From: CAWKEY01 sp963848675
Lineage (GTDB): Bacteria; Pseudomonadota; Gammaproteobacteria; Methylococcales; Methylomonadaceae
DNA: 64,000 nt
Assembly (NCBI GenBank): GCA_963848675.1
Contig: CAWKEY010000023.1
Location: forward strand, 310,001 to 374,000
Direction of reading: 5' to 3'
Shown: positions 35,225 through 44,877 of the stretch, piece by piece
How positions within the stretch are numbered: position 1 is the first letter of the stretch
Layout: every line of letters begins with the position of its first letter
The notes under the pieces: generated by a model
The model's database searches: none
Told to the model about the DNA's origin: nothing
What the model saw: only the letters and a program-made list of their open reading frames with translations
Translations under genes and position numbers: made by a program

Positions 35225-36664
35225 ATGACCATAGACCTTATTAAAACCCTGATTACCGCAATGCCGCGTTACGCCGAAGAGGAAGGCGATTTTTATAGTG
35301 TTGAGCGCGGTAGATTGATCGAAACGCTGTGCAAGCAACACGATATTGATGCGGGTATCGCCGAAAACACGGTGTTGTTGTGCGAGTGTCTGCTGGATAG
35401 CTTGTCGGTGCTGCAGCCCGATTTTTTGTTGAAAGGCGAATGGTGTTTTGTCTCTTTTCCTGCGCAATTGATGGCGACATCGGTGTTAACGGCAATGTGC
35501 GACAGCCAATCGCGGTTTTTTGATCCCCATTTCTGGAATACTCAGGGTATTTCCAGCGATAAAAAGAATCAGCAACGCGATGTGCTGAGGATTGTCGAAA
35601 ACGCTCGACTGGAGCATCACGCCGGCAGCGATGCTCAACCGATCCGTTACTGTTACGTCGCCTGGAGTATTATCAAGCTCGATGGCAAAATTTTGTTTTA
35701 CCAACGCGAAGACACGCAAAAACGCTTCGATAAATCCGCAGGCGATTATGGCTTGATCGGCGGACGTGCCAATCAAAATGATGTGCGCGGTATTGCCGAC
35801 AAAGTCGCTTTGCTTAAAGCCCTGCAATCGCCGAATTCGCCAATTATAAAAAGCGCCTTGCCGAAAACTCTGAAACGCGAGTTACGCGAGGAAGCAGGTT
35901 TGCTGTTTGAAACCCATTACACCTCCAAAATCTGGCGTAGCTTGAAGCCTTACCGGCAAGTACAAGGCGCTGCCCCTAATCATGCCTTGACCGAATATTA
36001 TCTTGATATTTTTCAGATAGAGCTGACGTTGGACGGCTATCTTTTTTTGCAACAGAAAATCAAAGCCGATGATCGTTTGGTTTGGTTTTCGATTGAGGAG
36101 TTGGCGCGAGGCGAGACAACGGATGGAAAAATCCCGTATATCAAGGCATTGTATGACGATTTTGGCGGCAACCGCTCGGAACTGGTCGCCGCGCTTTCGG
36201 CGCTACCGGATAGTTTTTCGCCGGCGTATTTATTGGATAAAGACAATTACAGCATTATTTTACCGATTTCTCCCGGCGAACCGGTGTCCGTGGGCAGGCT
36301 AGGCAAGGATAAGCCGTTAGATTTGGCGTTAAGCGAACGGCAACTGGCGGTGATCCTGGGCTTGGCGGCGCATTTGCGGAGCTTTGAATTTGCTTCGCAA
36401 GAAGGCGGTATCATTTTTCATCCGTATGGCTGGGTCGAAGTGTGTGAACATTCGCCGATTAAGGCGGAATTGATCGCCTTAGCGGATTTTTTAAGCACTA
36501 GCGATTTGCCGATGGAAAATCATCGGGATACTTTATTTCGGTTATCGATTGCGCCGGATACGATTTTCTTTGCTGATGAATTATTTGCGTTTTCGGTAAA
36601 GCGTGATGATCTGAATGAGCGTCCAAAGCAAAATTCCTGTGACTATCATCAGACAATCTTTTGA
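35225..36664 (+). CDS. Large Nudix-domain protein
   Basis: A 479-residue protein with a central Nudix domain: GLIGGRANQND then, after an unusual insertion of about 25 residues, LKRELREEAGL, an intact REUXEEXGU half of the Nudix box. The N-terminal 130 residues and the C-terminal 150 residues have no family I recognise. The box implies hydrolysis of a nucleoside diphosphate-linked substrate. It overlaps the next gene by 50 bases. Located behind a toxin-antitoxin pair in the AT-richer island, so a defence role is possible but not shown. Confidence 0.75.
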   Translation: MTIDLIKTLITAMPRYAEEEGDFYSVERGRLIETLCKQHDIDAGIAENTVLLCECLLDSLSVLQPDFLLKGEWCFVSFPAQLMATSVLTAMCDSQSRFFDPHFWNTQGISSDKKNQQRDVLRIVENARLEHHAGSDAQPIRYCYVAWSIIKLDGKILFYQREDTQKRFDKSAGDYGLIGGRANQNDVRGIADKVALLKALQSPNSPIIKSALPKTLKRELREEAGLLFETHYTSKIWRSLKPYRQVQGAAPNHALTEYYLDIFQIELTLDGYLFLQQKIKADDRLVWFSIEELARGETTDGKIPYIKALYDDFGGNRSELVAALSALPDSFSPAYLLDKDNYSIILPISPGEPVSVGRLGKDKPLDLALSERQLAVILGLAAHLRSFEFASQEGGIIFHPYGWVEVCEHSPIKAELIALADFLSTSDLPMENHRDTLFRLSIAPDTIFFADELFAFSVKRDDLNERPKQNSCDYHQTIF

Positions 36665-36908
36665 TACCGCTTTAGGCCATATTAAAAGTAAAGCCGAAAT
36701 GTTCAAGCAGACGCTGGATTTTGTGTATAAACTCAAATCTTTATCCGAACGGCAGTTTTCCGCTGATAATGAAGATGCGGTGAAAATCGAAGACACTTAC
36801 AAAAAGGGTTTGCACAAAGAAGCCAAATTTCAAGCTTTGGGCTTGAGAAATTTGATCCGGCGTGAAGCGGGAATTATCAGATTTGTTTTAACTTACATAT
36901 GCCCTTGA
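36615..36908 (+). CDS. Hypothetical small protein overlapping Nudix gene
   Basis: A 97-residue basic, helical protein (SFDTALGHIKSKAEMFKQTLDFVYKLKSLSERQF ... LGLRNLIRREAGIIRFVL). Starts at ATG 36615 inside the end of the Nudix gene, in another frame. No family recognised; possibly its functional partner. Confidence 0.5.
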   Translation: MSVQSKIPVTIIRQSFDTALGHIKSKAEMFKQTLDFVYKLKSLSERQFSADNEDAVKIEDTYKKGLHKEAKFQALGLRNLIRREAGIIRFVLTYICP

Positions 36909-37150
36909 AAGAATTTATTTAGATATTTCTCGATTTTGACTGCGAATAAATGCGCCAAAAAATAAAATTAACAATAGCTTGTCGTACTATAAATCAGTGA
37001 TCGTGAATATATCCGTTAATCTGACAAAGTAGAATTACGGGATTGTATTTTTTGCAATAATCCTGATCTGGAAATGCGCGTATTGGCAATGCTCCAGGGA
37101 TAGAATTTTTGCTGTCTGCTGGATGCAGACAGCAATGTCATGATTAGCCT

Positions 37151-37723
37151 TTATTTTCCGGCCGCTGTGGCTTCTGGCACTTCAATCAATGCGCCTGATG
37201 TAACGTCATAGATATAGCCGTACACAGGAATATCCTTTGGCACCAGCGGATGTGACTTGATGCGCACAACATCCTCAAGGACGCTCTGCCCCTGATTTTT
37301 GATGGTTAGCCAATCAATATAGTTGGCTTCTGCCGAGCCTGGGCCTTCACAGCAATCATGCCAGCCGCTGGCATCGACCGAGGCGGTTTTCAAACTGCTG
37401 GCCAGCAAGCCGCGCATGATTTCGTCCGTAAACGTCTCCATGCCGCAATTGGTATGATGTATGACAAACCATTCGCGCGTGCCGAGCAATTTATAGGAAA
37501 TGACCAGCGAGCGGATGGCGTCGTCGCTGGCCCTGCCGCCGGCATTGCGGATCACATGCGCATCGCCTTCGGAAAGACCGGCATATTTGGCGGGATCCAG
37601 GCGAGCATCCATGCAGGTTAAAATGGCAAAATGCCGGCCTGGAGGCATCGGCAAATCACCTTTGTCAAAGCCGGCAACGTAGTTGCGGTTGGCCATTAAT
37701 ACTTCATTCAATATCTTGGACAT
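37151..37723 (-). CDS. Beta-class carbonic anhydrase
   Basis: A 190-residue cytoplasmic zinc enzyme that interconverts CO2 and bicarbonate. Zinc site in order: CMDARLD (Cys and Asp-Arg dyad), HVIRNAGGRA, HHTNCGM (His, Cys). Length fits the short bacterial beta-CA type. Relevant for a carbon-fixing or C1 metabolism but not specific. Confidence 0.93.
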   Translation of the reverse strand: MSKILNEVLMANRNYVAGFDKGDLPMPPGRHFAILTCMDARLDPAKYAGLSEGDAHVIRNAGGRASDDAIRSLVISYKLLGTREWFVIHHTNCGMETFTDEIMRGLLASSLKTASVDASGWHDCCEGPGSAEANYIDWLTIKNQGQSVLEDVVRIKSHPLVPKDIPVYGYIYDVTSGALIEVPEATAAGK

Positions 37724-37883
37724 TCCAATCTCCTCATTACATGTTTTTATTATAATTTGTACTACTCCATCGAGAACGGAGCTGCAATCTCAGGTATGAA
37801 GTCATTCTTGGCAAAAACATACCCGAAAAGTCAATATATCAGGAATGCCTTATTGCAAGCAATGGAGCATGGCTCCCTGCACA

Positions 37884-39455
37884 TCAATGCAGATAAGCCG
37901 GAAGACTGGCTAACAGTTTTTCCAGGACATGCTCGCTTTCAGTATCCACTGTCAGCGCCATGGTCTGCTCATCTAGCGACAAAACTTGCGCAGATTTCAG
38001 CTGTTGTTGCAGAACCGCAATCGTGGCCTCCGAAGGGTCATTCTGCTGTTGCTGTCGTTGCTGGATGCGCCTGACTAATTCCGCTTCCGAAGCCTGAAAA
38101 TCGATGATGACAAAGGGCACATCGCATTCTGTTGCAAGCTGTCGAAACAGCGTGCGCTGCTCGCTTTTAAGAAATGCGGCATCGATAATTGCCGTAAAGC
38201 CACTGTCAATCACGGTTCTGGCTAATTCCGCGAGACGCCGATAGGTTTGCTGTCCTGCCGCTGGGCCATACAGACCCTGGTTGATGCCGCTGCGGGTATT
38301 TTCCAGAGGCTGATACGCGAACAGGCGCTTGCGCTCGATGTCTGAACGCAACTGTAGGGCATTTATTTTTTCAGCCAATTGACTCGCCCAGGTCGACTTT
38401 CCGGAGCCCGAATAGCCATGGGTGATAATCAGTGCGATCGGTTTTTTTTGGCTAAAACGTTCGGCAAGATCGGCATAAAGCGTGTATTCCCGGCCAATAG
38501 CCTTGTCACCTTGCTGCGCCCTGCGTAACAAGGCCACTTTGGCGAGCACCAGCGCGCGATAAACCAGATAGTAGCGCAGCAATGCCAGGCCAGCGTAATC
38601 GCCGGTATGCTGTAGATAACGGTTGAGCACGCGAAAGGCATAGGGTTCATAGCCGAAATGCAGCAGATCGATAACCAGAAAAGCAATTTCACTAATGACG
38701 TCAATCCAGCGCAGTTCTGGATTAAACTCGATGCAATCGAACAGGGTGACTGTTCCGTCAATGAGAGTCATGTTGCTTAAATGCAGATCGCCGTGACATT
38801 CACGGACATAGCCCTGTTGCTTGCGCTCCTGCATGCATGCGGCCTTGTTGCGCCATTGTTCGTCGCCCCATGACTCTAGGGCTTGAAGTTGCTGTCTTTG
38901 CCGATCATTACTTAACAGCGGCCGGATGTGCGCAAAATTCTCGACAAACCAATGCTTGATCGTGTCGGCCGTGCCATAAGGCGAATCCTGGCCTGCCCTG
39001 ACTATGGCTTGATGAAAATGGGCAATCAAATCGGCAATTTGATCAATTTCGCGGGTTTCAAGCTGGGCGCATTCGGCACGCTCACTAAGCAAAGCCCCAG
39101 ATGGAAATTGCAGCATTTTAACGGCGTATTCGATCGCCTGCCCTGCTCCGCCGATTTTGGGATGTTCGGGCGATCCGGTAATCGGCACAACCTCAAGATA
39201 CAAGTCCGCAGCCAGACGCCGGTTGAGTCTTATTTCTTCCTGACAGCACAAGCGCCGGCGCTCAAGTGAAGAGAAATCGAGAAAGCCGAAATGCACCGGC
39301 TTTTTAATTTTGTAAGCGTAGCGGCCGGTCAACAGCAGCCAGGAAATATGCGTTTCAATGATGTGCACAGCACTGATGTCATGGGCATAGGCGCCAGCTT
39401 TGCACAATCCTTGAATCAATGCCGGATAACTTGGCTCACTTGTTTGACTGGTCAT
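37884..39455 (-). CDS. APH-like kinase / P-loop ATPase fusion
   Basis: A 523-residue bifunctional protein. N-terminal aminoglycoside-phosphotransferase-like part (about 1-320; YVRECHGDLHLSNMTL and TLFDCIEFNPELRWID supply the catalytic HGDLHxxN and Asp). C-terminal P-loop kinase part (about 340-523; ITHGYSGSGKSTWASQLAE as Walker A, and AIIDAAFL). This fusion is widespread in proteobacteria but its substrate is not known. ATG 39455 has an AGAGGTAGG ribosome site; a GTG 12 codons upstream is the alternative. Confidence 0.85.
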   Translation of the reverse strand: MTSQTSEPSYPALIQGLCKAGAYAHDISAVHIIETHISWLLLTGRYAYKIKKPVHFGFLDFSSLERRRLCCQEEIRLNRRLAADLYLEVVPITGSPEHPKIGGAGQAIEYAVKMLQFPSGALLSERAECAQLETREIDQIADLIAHFHQAIVRAGQDSPYGTADTIKHWFVENFAHIRPLLSNDRQRQQLQALESWGDEQWRNKAACMQERKQQGYVRECHGDLHLSNMTLIDGTVTLFDCIEFNPELRWIDVISEIAFLVIDLLHFGYEPYAFRVLNRYLQHTGDYAGLALLRYYLVYRALVLAKVALLRRAQQGDKAIGREYTLYADLAERFSQKKPIALIITHGYSGSGKSTWASQLAEKINALQLRSDIERKRLFAYQPLENTRSGINQGLYGPAAGQQTYRRLAELARTVIDSGFTAIIDAAFLKSEQRTLFRQLATECDVPFVIIDFQASEAELVRRIQQRQQQQNDPSEATIAVLQQQLKSAQVLSLDEQTMALTVDTESEHVLEKLLASLPAYLH

Positions 39456-39558
39456 TGCGCCTACCTCTGCCCTATAGGCCACTCGATCCACAGCGCTGGC
39501 AATCGAATAAAGATGACAACTGCGTTTAACACGGGGACGCCGGAATCTGCATCAATAA

Positions 39559-41139
39559 TTACAATTCCCGGGTGGCGCTGAATTTAATATCCGGCCAGCG
39601 CTCTTCGGTCAGTTGCAAATTCACGCGGCTGCTAGCCAGGTAAACCAGATAACCGCCGCCGTCTTCAGCCAGATTATCAAATGCCTTCTTTTTAAATTCT
39701 TCCAGTTTTGCGGGTTTGTCAGAGCTGATCCAGCGCGCGGTGGTGATCGCGACGGCATCGTATACGCATTCCACATTGTATTCACTTTTTAGCCGGAAAG
39801 CGGTGACATCAAATTGCAAGATGCCGACTGCACCCAAAATAAGGTCATTGTTTTTTAACGGCTTGAACAACTGGGTGGCGCCTTCCTCGGTCAGTTGCAC
39901 CAGGCCTTTTTGCAGGGCCTTGGCTCGTAAAGGGTCTTTTAGCACCACGCGCCGGAATAATTCCGGCGCAAAATAGGGAATGCCGCCGTACTTAAGATTT
40001 TCGCCCTGAGTAAAGGTATCGCCAACCTGGATGGTGCCGTGGTTGTGCAAACCGATGATATCGCCGGGATAGGCCTCTTCCACGCTTTTACGGGTATCGG
40101 CCTGAAAGGTGATGGCATTGGCCACCTGTATGCTTTTACCGAGCCGGACATGATGAATCTTCATGCCTTTATCAAACTTGCCGGAGCATACCCGTAAAAA
40201 GGCAACCCGGTCCCGGTGAGACGGATCCATATTGGCCTGCACCTTGAAAACAAAGCCGCTAAATTTGTCTTCTTCCGGCAGTACCAGGCGCTGCAGGGCT
40301 TCCCGTGGTCTGGGCGAAGGAGCATATTCGGCAAACGCATCCAGCAATTCAAGAATGCCGAAATTGTTGATGGCCGAGCCAAAGAAAACCGGGGTCTGTC
40401 TCCCTGCCAGGTATTCTTCCAGGTCAAACTCGTGGCTGGCGCCTTTCACCAAATCGATTTCATCTCTGAGTTCCTGCGCCTGATCCTTGAGTAATTCATC
40501 GAGTTTGGGATTATTCAGCCCTTTGATGATTTCAGCTTCGGCGATTCTGCCGCCATGCTGCGCGCTGAACAGATGAATTTCATTTTTATACAGATGATAA
40601 ACCCCCTTGAAACGCTTGCCCATGCCGATCGGCCAGGTCATCGGCGCGCAATTGATTTTTAAAACGCTTTCGACCTCGTCCATGAGTTCAATGGGTTCGC
40701 GCCCTTCCCTATCCAGCTTGTTGATAAAAGTAAGAATCGGCGTATCGCGCAGCCGGCAGACTTCCATCAAATTGATGGTTCTTTCTTCGACACCCTTGGC
40801 CACGTCAATCACCATCAGCGCTGAATCCACCGCGGTTAAGGTCCGATAGGTATCTTCAGAAAAATCTTCATGTCCGGGCGTATCGAGCAAATTGATAATG
40901 CTGTCTTTATGCACAAACTGCATGACCGAGGTGGTCACTGAAATGCCCCGTTCTTTCTCCATTTCCATCCAGTCCGAGGTCGCATGACGCGCGGCTTTGC
41001 GCCCCTTTACCGAGCCTGCAAGCTGAATCGCGCCGCCAAACAGCAGCAGTTTTTCGGTGATGGTGGTTTTACCGGCGTCAGGGTGAGAAATGATGGCGAA
41101 AGTGCGCCGACGCCGCAGTTCTGAAAGAAATTCTGACAT
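39559..41139 (-). CDS. prfC: Peptide chain release factor 3
   Basis: GTPase that recycles release factors RF1/RF2 from the ribosome. The 526-residue protein shows G1 SHPDAGKTTITEKLL, the switch region RGISVTTSVMQF, G3 DTPGHEDFSEDTYR, and G4 NKLDREGREP. The C-terminal domains (IGLHNHGTIQVGDT, FRRVVLKDP) match RF3 throughout. Length is as expected. Confidence 0.97.
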   Translation of the reverse strand: MSEFLSELRRRRTFAIISHPDAGKTTITEKLLLFGGAIQLAGSVKGRKAARHATSDWMEMEKERGISVTTSVMQFVHKDSIINLLDTPGHEDFSEDTYRTLTAVDSALMVIDVAKGVEERTINLMEVCRLRDTPILTFINKLDREGREPIELMDEVESVLKINCAPMTWPIGMGKRFKGVYHLYKNEIHLFSAQHGGRIAEAEIIKGLNNPKLDELLKDQAQELRDEIDLVKGASHEFDLEEYLAGRQTPVFFGSAINNFGILELLDAFAEYAPSPRPREALQRLVLPEEDKFSGFVFKVQANMDPSHRDRVAFLRVCSGKFDKGMKIHHVRLGKSIQVANAITFQADTRKSVEEAYPGDIIGLHNHGTIQVGDTFTQGENLKYGGIPYFAPELFRRVVLKDPLRAKALQKGLVQLTEEGATQLFKPLKNNDLILGAVGILQFDVTAFRLKSEYNVECVYDAVAITTARWISSDKPAKLEEFKKKAFDNLAEDGGGYLVYLASSRVNLQLTEERWPDIKFSATREL

Positions 41140-41228
41140 GCTTTTGCTTTATGAGAAATTGCTATGAAAACCGCGTATTATACGCGCAATATTATGAACC
41201 GTTTTCACTTATCTAAACCGGAGTTGCC

Positions 41229-41873
41229 ATGATTTTGCTGCGTCGCTTTATGTTTTTGTCCTTACTGTTCTCATTGAATGCCTGCTCCAGCCTGTACTAC
41301 GGCGGCCTGGAAAAAATAGGCATCCCCAAGCGCGAAGTCATGGTGCATCGGGTAGAAAAAGCGCGAGACACTCAGGAAGAAACCAAGCAACAGTTCAAGT
41401 CCGCTCTGGAACAATTCAGCGCCTTGACCAGTTTTAAAGGCGGCAATCTTGAAGCGACCTACAAGCGGCTGAACGGCGAATATGAAGCCAGCGTCGCGAA
41501 AGCCGCGGAAGTCAGAAAAAGTATTCGCGGTATTGAAGATGTTTCCGAAGCCCTGTTCACGGAATGGCAGGATGAGTTAACTCAATACAGCAACGCCGAT
41601 CTCAAGCGCAGCAGTCAGCAACAATTGACGGCCACCAAAGGCCAGTATCAGCAGCTGATTACTGTCATGAAACGTGCCGAAGCTAAAATTGATCCGGTTT
41701 TAGCCGTGTTTAAAGATCAGGTTTTATACCTGAAGCACAACCTCAATGCGCAAGCGATTGCCTCCTTGAAGGGTCAGTTGGGCTCCATTCAATCCGATGT
41801 GTCGTCGCTGATTGCCGCCATGGAAAAATCCATCAATGAAGCCAATGCCTTTATCAAGACCATGGAAAAGTAA
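41229..41873 (+). CDS. DUF2959 family lipoprotein
   Basis: A 214-residue outer-membrane-type lipoprotein: MILLRRFMFLSLLFSLNAC lipobox (LNAC) followed by SSLYYGGLEKIGIPKREVMV, the DUF2959 signature. The rest is coiled-coil (VEKARDTQEETKQQFKSALEQF ...). Function unknown; divergent from prfC. Confidence 0.88.
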   Translation: MILLRRFMFLSLLFSLNACSSLYYGGLEKIGIPKREVMVHRVEKARDTQEETKQQFKSALEQFSALTSFKGGNLEATYKRLNGEYEASVAKAAEVRKSIRGIEDVSEALFTEWQDELTQYSNADLKRSSQQQLTATKGQYQQLITVMKRAEAKIDPVLAVFKDQVLYLKHNLNAQAIASLKGQLGSIQSDVSSLIAAMEKSINEANAFIKTMEK

Positions 41874-41938
41874 TAGTGCCAGCATAAGTGCTGTGCCGTT
41901 AGACGTATTTAAACTTGCTATGGAGCACTCAGTAATTC

Positions 41939-42883
41939 ATGAAATTTATCGCCTGGTGTTTATTGATTATTTCGACCGTCTATGTGCTGTTGATCACTCC
42001 TGACAATCCTGTTATGCGAATTTTCCGCGGAGAAATTTCGGACGTTGCTGCCAATATCATCATCGGCCCCTATCCGCTAGAACGCGATATGAAACGGCTG
42101 AGTGAGAAGGGTATTGAAACCATAATCAGTTTGTTGGATCCGAACTTGCCTTATGAGAAACAATTGCTTGAGCAGGAAACGACGCTGGCAAAACAGTACC
42201 GGCTAAAGCTGCTGAACTTTCCAATGGCCAGCATTCTGGGACAGAAAATGGGTGATTATTATGACAGGAATGCCAGTGCGGTAGCAGACGCCATCGAGAC
42301 AAGCAAAGGCAAGATCTATCTGCATTGCTATCTGGGCATACATCGCGTCGCCACCATCAAAAAACTGCTGGAAGCACGTCAGATAAGGGTCGGCCACTAC
42401 GTCTTGCAGGCAGGCGAGCGCAGTCGTCTGGCAATGCAACTGGATAGCGCCGAAACAAACTACCATGAAGGCCTTTATCAACAAGCAAAACAACAGTTGA
42501 ACGCCATGTCACAATTATCGCCGGCAGCGGTTTTACTGCATGGCTGGGTCGATTTCCGGCTTGGAAATATTGCAGCAGCACGGAAATATTTCAATACCGC
42601 CGCAACGGAAATGCCCCAAGCCACAGAGCCGTATCTAGGATTGGCTTATTGCGATTTGCGCGAAAATGATTTGAGCGCTGCGGAAGCCCGGTTCAACCGG
42701 ATCATCAGCGGCGATATCGCCAATATCGAAGCGTTGAACGGAATAGGTCTGGTGCGCTACCGGCAAGGCCGTCTGCCTGAAGCGGCCGCTTACCTTAAAA
42801 AAGTGCTGCATATCGATCCCCAACACACCGAGGCAAATGCCATCTTGCAGCACATCGAAGCTAGCGTCTTGCCAGCACACTGA
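41939..42883 (+). CDS. Membrane-anchored phosphatase-like protein with TPR repeats
   Basis: A 314-residue protein: N-terminal anchor (KFIAWCLLIISTVYVLLI), a dual-specificity phosphatase-like domain with the Cys-x5-Arg loop KIYLHCYLGIHRVATIKKLL (about 120-140), then three TPR-type repeats (about 175-305; AETNYHEGLYQQAKQQL, VDFRLGNIAAARKYF, LVRYRQGRLPEAAAYLKKVL). Probably acts on phosphoproteins at the envelope, but no target is visible. Confidence 0.75.
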   Translation: MKFIAWCLLIISTVYVLLITPDNPVMRIFRGEISDVAANIIIGPYPLERDMKRLSEKGIETIISLLDPNLPYEKQLLEQETTLAKQYRLKLLNFPMASILGQKMGDYYDRNASAVADAIETSKGKIYLHCYLGIHRVATIKKLLEARQIRVGHYVLQAGERSRLAMQLDSAETNYHEGLYQQAKQQLNAMSQLSPAAVLLHGWVDFRLGNIAAARKYFNTAATEMPQATEPYLGLAYCDLRENDLSAAEARFNRIISGDIANIEALNGIGLVRYRQGRLPEAAAYLKKVLHIDPQHTEANAILQHIEASVLPAH

Positions 42884-43025
42884 AACGCGCTATCGGTTCG
42901 ATTCTGCTTTAGTGGCGCGGCATCCCAACTAGATAAACGGGTCTGGAGAAGGATTACAGGAAGAACTTATTGAGATTGGCATAAGCCATCGGGCATCAGT
43001 CTTTACCTTGATTCAAGCCTTAGCG

Positions 43026-44282
43026 TTATCCAAACACTAGGCTCAACAGACCAACCCCTACCGCAGCTAACAGCGTTCCTGCGACTCGAATACCAATCGG
43101 CCGGCCGCCGATCACCAGGGCGATCATGCCTTTGACTACCGAGTTGGCCGAGACAGCAATAAAAATTGCCGTAACGGCTACGGCTAATTCCAATTCATCC
43201 CTACTCATCCGCGACATGGATAGGGTAATGGGATCAACATCGGCGACACCGGAAATCGCGGCCAGAAAATAAGTCCCGGCATCGCCAAAATAAATCTGCA
43301 TTAGCCGGGCCATGAACATGATCACTACTAATAAAGCGCCAAACTTTAAAGCGAGAACCAGCTGAAACGGGTTTTCAAGAATGACTTTTTGCTCGGTTTT
43401 GGTGTCTTCCGGCGAGTTTTTCCAAAACAAAAAAGCCGCCAGATAGGTAAACAGACTCATCATCAGCAATGTCGATAACAAAGGTTTGAACAAGGCCGGG
43501 TTTAGGATTGAGGCTAACAACAACGTGCGTGCGAACATCGTAGCGCAGGCGGTCAGGATCCCGGCCGAGAGGGCGTTTTCAACGCCCGGCGATTGTTTTG
43601 AGACCTGTGAAAGGTTCAGGGTTACCGCTGTCGATGACGCCAGCCCTCCAAAAACACCGGTCAGAACGGGTCCATGACGACTCCCAGCTATCCTGATGGC
43701 GAAGTAGCCCAGATAGGAAATGGCGGCAATCAGAACTACCATCCACCAGATATGATAAGGGTTAAGAACGCCCCAGGGACCAAAGCCCCGATCAGGCAAA
43801 ATCGGGAGCATCACGACCGAAATCAGCAAAAGTTTCAATGTCGCGTACAACTCGTGTTGCTCCAGCTTTTTAAGCCAGCCGTGCAGTAAAGGTTTAAAAC
43901 CCAGCAGCAAAGTGATCACAACAGCCGAAGCGGAAGCAAGTGTGATGTGGCCGAAGACGGTTAACGCACCCAAGGCAAAGGTGATTAGCGCCGCGATGAT
44001 ACTGGTGATGCCGAAATCTTCAATTTTATCGAGGCTTTTGGTGTAGGCGACCAGTAACACACAGGTCAGTCCCAAAAACGCAAATCCCATCAACGAAGGG
44101 TCAACTTGCCGTGCGATCAAAGCCCATATTCCACCCAGCAAGGCAATTAGTCCGTAGGTGCGCAGTCCCGCAACACGCATGCCTTCATCGCGGTTGCGTG
44201 ATTCCCAGCCACGTTCCAAACCAATCAATAGGCCTATCGCCAGGGCAATACCCATAAGCTTGAAGCTTTCCAATTCTGTCAT
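43026..44282 (-). CDS. MgtC/SapB family, DUF4010 membrane protein
   Basis: A 418-residue integral membrane protein with 11-12 hydrophobic spans. N-terminal MgtC-type part (IGLLIGLERGWESRNRDEGMRVAGLRTYGLIALLGG) and C-terminal DUF4010 part (GPVLTGVFGGLASSTAVT ... VADVDPITLSM). ATG 44282 is preceded by a purine-rich stretch; a longer frame up to 44396 adds non-conserved residues. Function unknown. Confidence 0.87.
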   Translation of the reverse strand: MTELESFKLMGIALAIGLLIGLERGWESRNRDEGMRVAGLRTYGLIALLGGIWALIARQVDPSLMGFAFLGLTCVLLVAYTKSLDKIEDFGITSIIAALITFALGALTVFGHITLASASAVVITLLLGFKPLLHGWLKKLEQHELYATLKLLLISVVMLPILPDRGFGPWGVLNPYHIWWMVVLIAAISYLGYFAIRIAGSRHGPVLTGVFGGLASSTAVTLNLSQVSKQSPGVENALSAGILTACATMFARTLLLASILNPALFKPLLSTLLMMSLFTYLAAFLFWKNSPEDTKTEQKVILENPFQLVLALKFGALLVVIMFMARLMQIYFGDAGTYFLAAISGVADVDPITLSMSRMSRDELELAVAVTAIFIAVSANSVVKGMIALVIGGRPIGIRVAGTLLAAVGVGLLSLVFG

Positions 44283-44601
44283 ACGTTCATTTCTTCTTAC
44301 ATCAGTCTTCAAGGAGTGAAGCACTAAACTGTATTTATACACCATTACTGTTAAAGGAAACGACCGCTTCTGGCTGATCTGATGAAAACAGCCCACTAAG
44401 GTGTGCAGATAGTTTCCGTGCCCATGCGGTGCGCGTATTCAATTGACGCATTGTCGATTTAAGACATACTCAGAAAATGACTACATTTCAATCTTCCACC
44501 ATCCATGTCTGTCAAAGGTTAATTTCAACTTTTCAAGATAGCAGCTGTAATCTGTATCAGGGCAGAAAATTTCGGCACGACATATCATGTGAAGCCATTG
44601 A

Positions 44602-44724
44602 ATGGCCGACTTCTTCGTTTCGTTGAAAAACCTGCTGGATGAAGAATATATCGTCGATCACACCCGCGGCATCCTGCCTGGCTCCCCGCGCTTGGTGCAG
44701 GCCGGCTTCAAGGTTAATTTTTAA
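44602..44724 (+). pseudogene. C-terminal remnant of a TonB-dependent receptor
   Basis: The 40 codons encode FFVSLKNLLDEEYIVDHTRGILPGSPRLVQAGFKVNF, which is the last strand region of siderophore-type TonB receptors and ends in the typical aromatic Phe. The frame upstream is closed by stops and the rest of the gene is gone. Confidence 0.75.
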
Positions 44725-44829
44725 CAGCTCCCAGAAATTCAGCGGCGCAAGGACGCGCCTGTCATTATTATCTCTATTAAAAAGTCTCGATGCGCTGTCA
44801 TGATTGAAAGAACGCTAGCGGCGTGATAA

Positions 44830-44877
44830 AAGGTAGTCTTTTATTAAATAAGCTTTTGCTAATAAATTGACTACCTT
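44830..44877 (+). promoter_or_regulatory. Inverted repeat enclosing the RND start codon
   Basis: Perfect 9-bp arms AAGGTAGTC (44830-44838) and GACTACCTT (44869-44877) around a 30-bp AT-rich core with its own weak symmetry. The TTG start codon (44867-44869) abuts the right arm. It could be an operator or an RNA hairpin that hides the start. Confidence 0.5.

Noticed and set aside
37757..38074. 105-codon plus-strand frame over the end of the APH/P-loop gene
   Set aside because: It overlaps the well-supported minus-strand gene at 37884-39455 antisense and has no family features.
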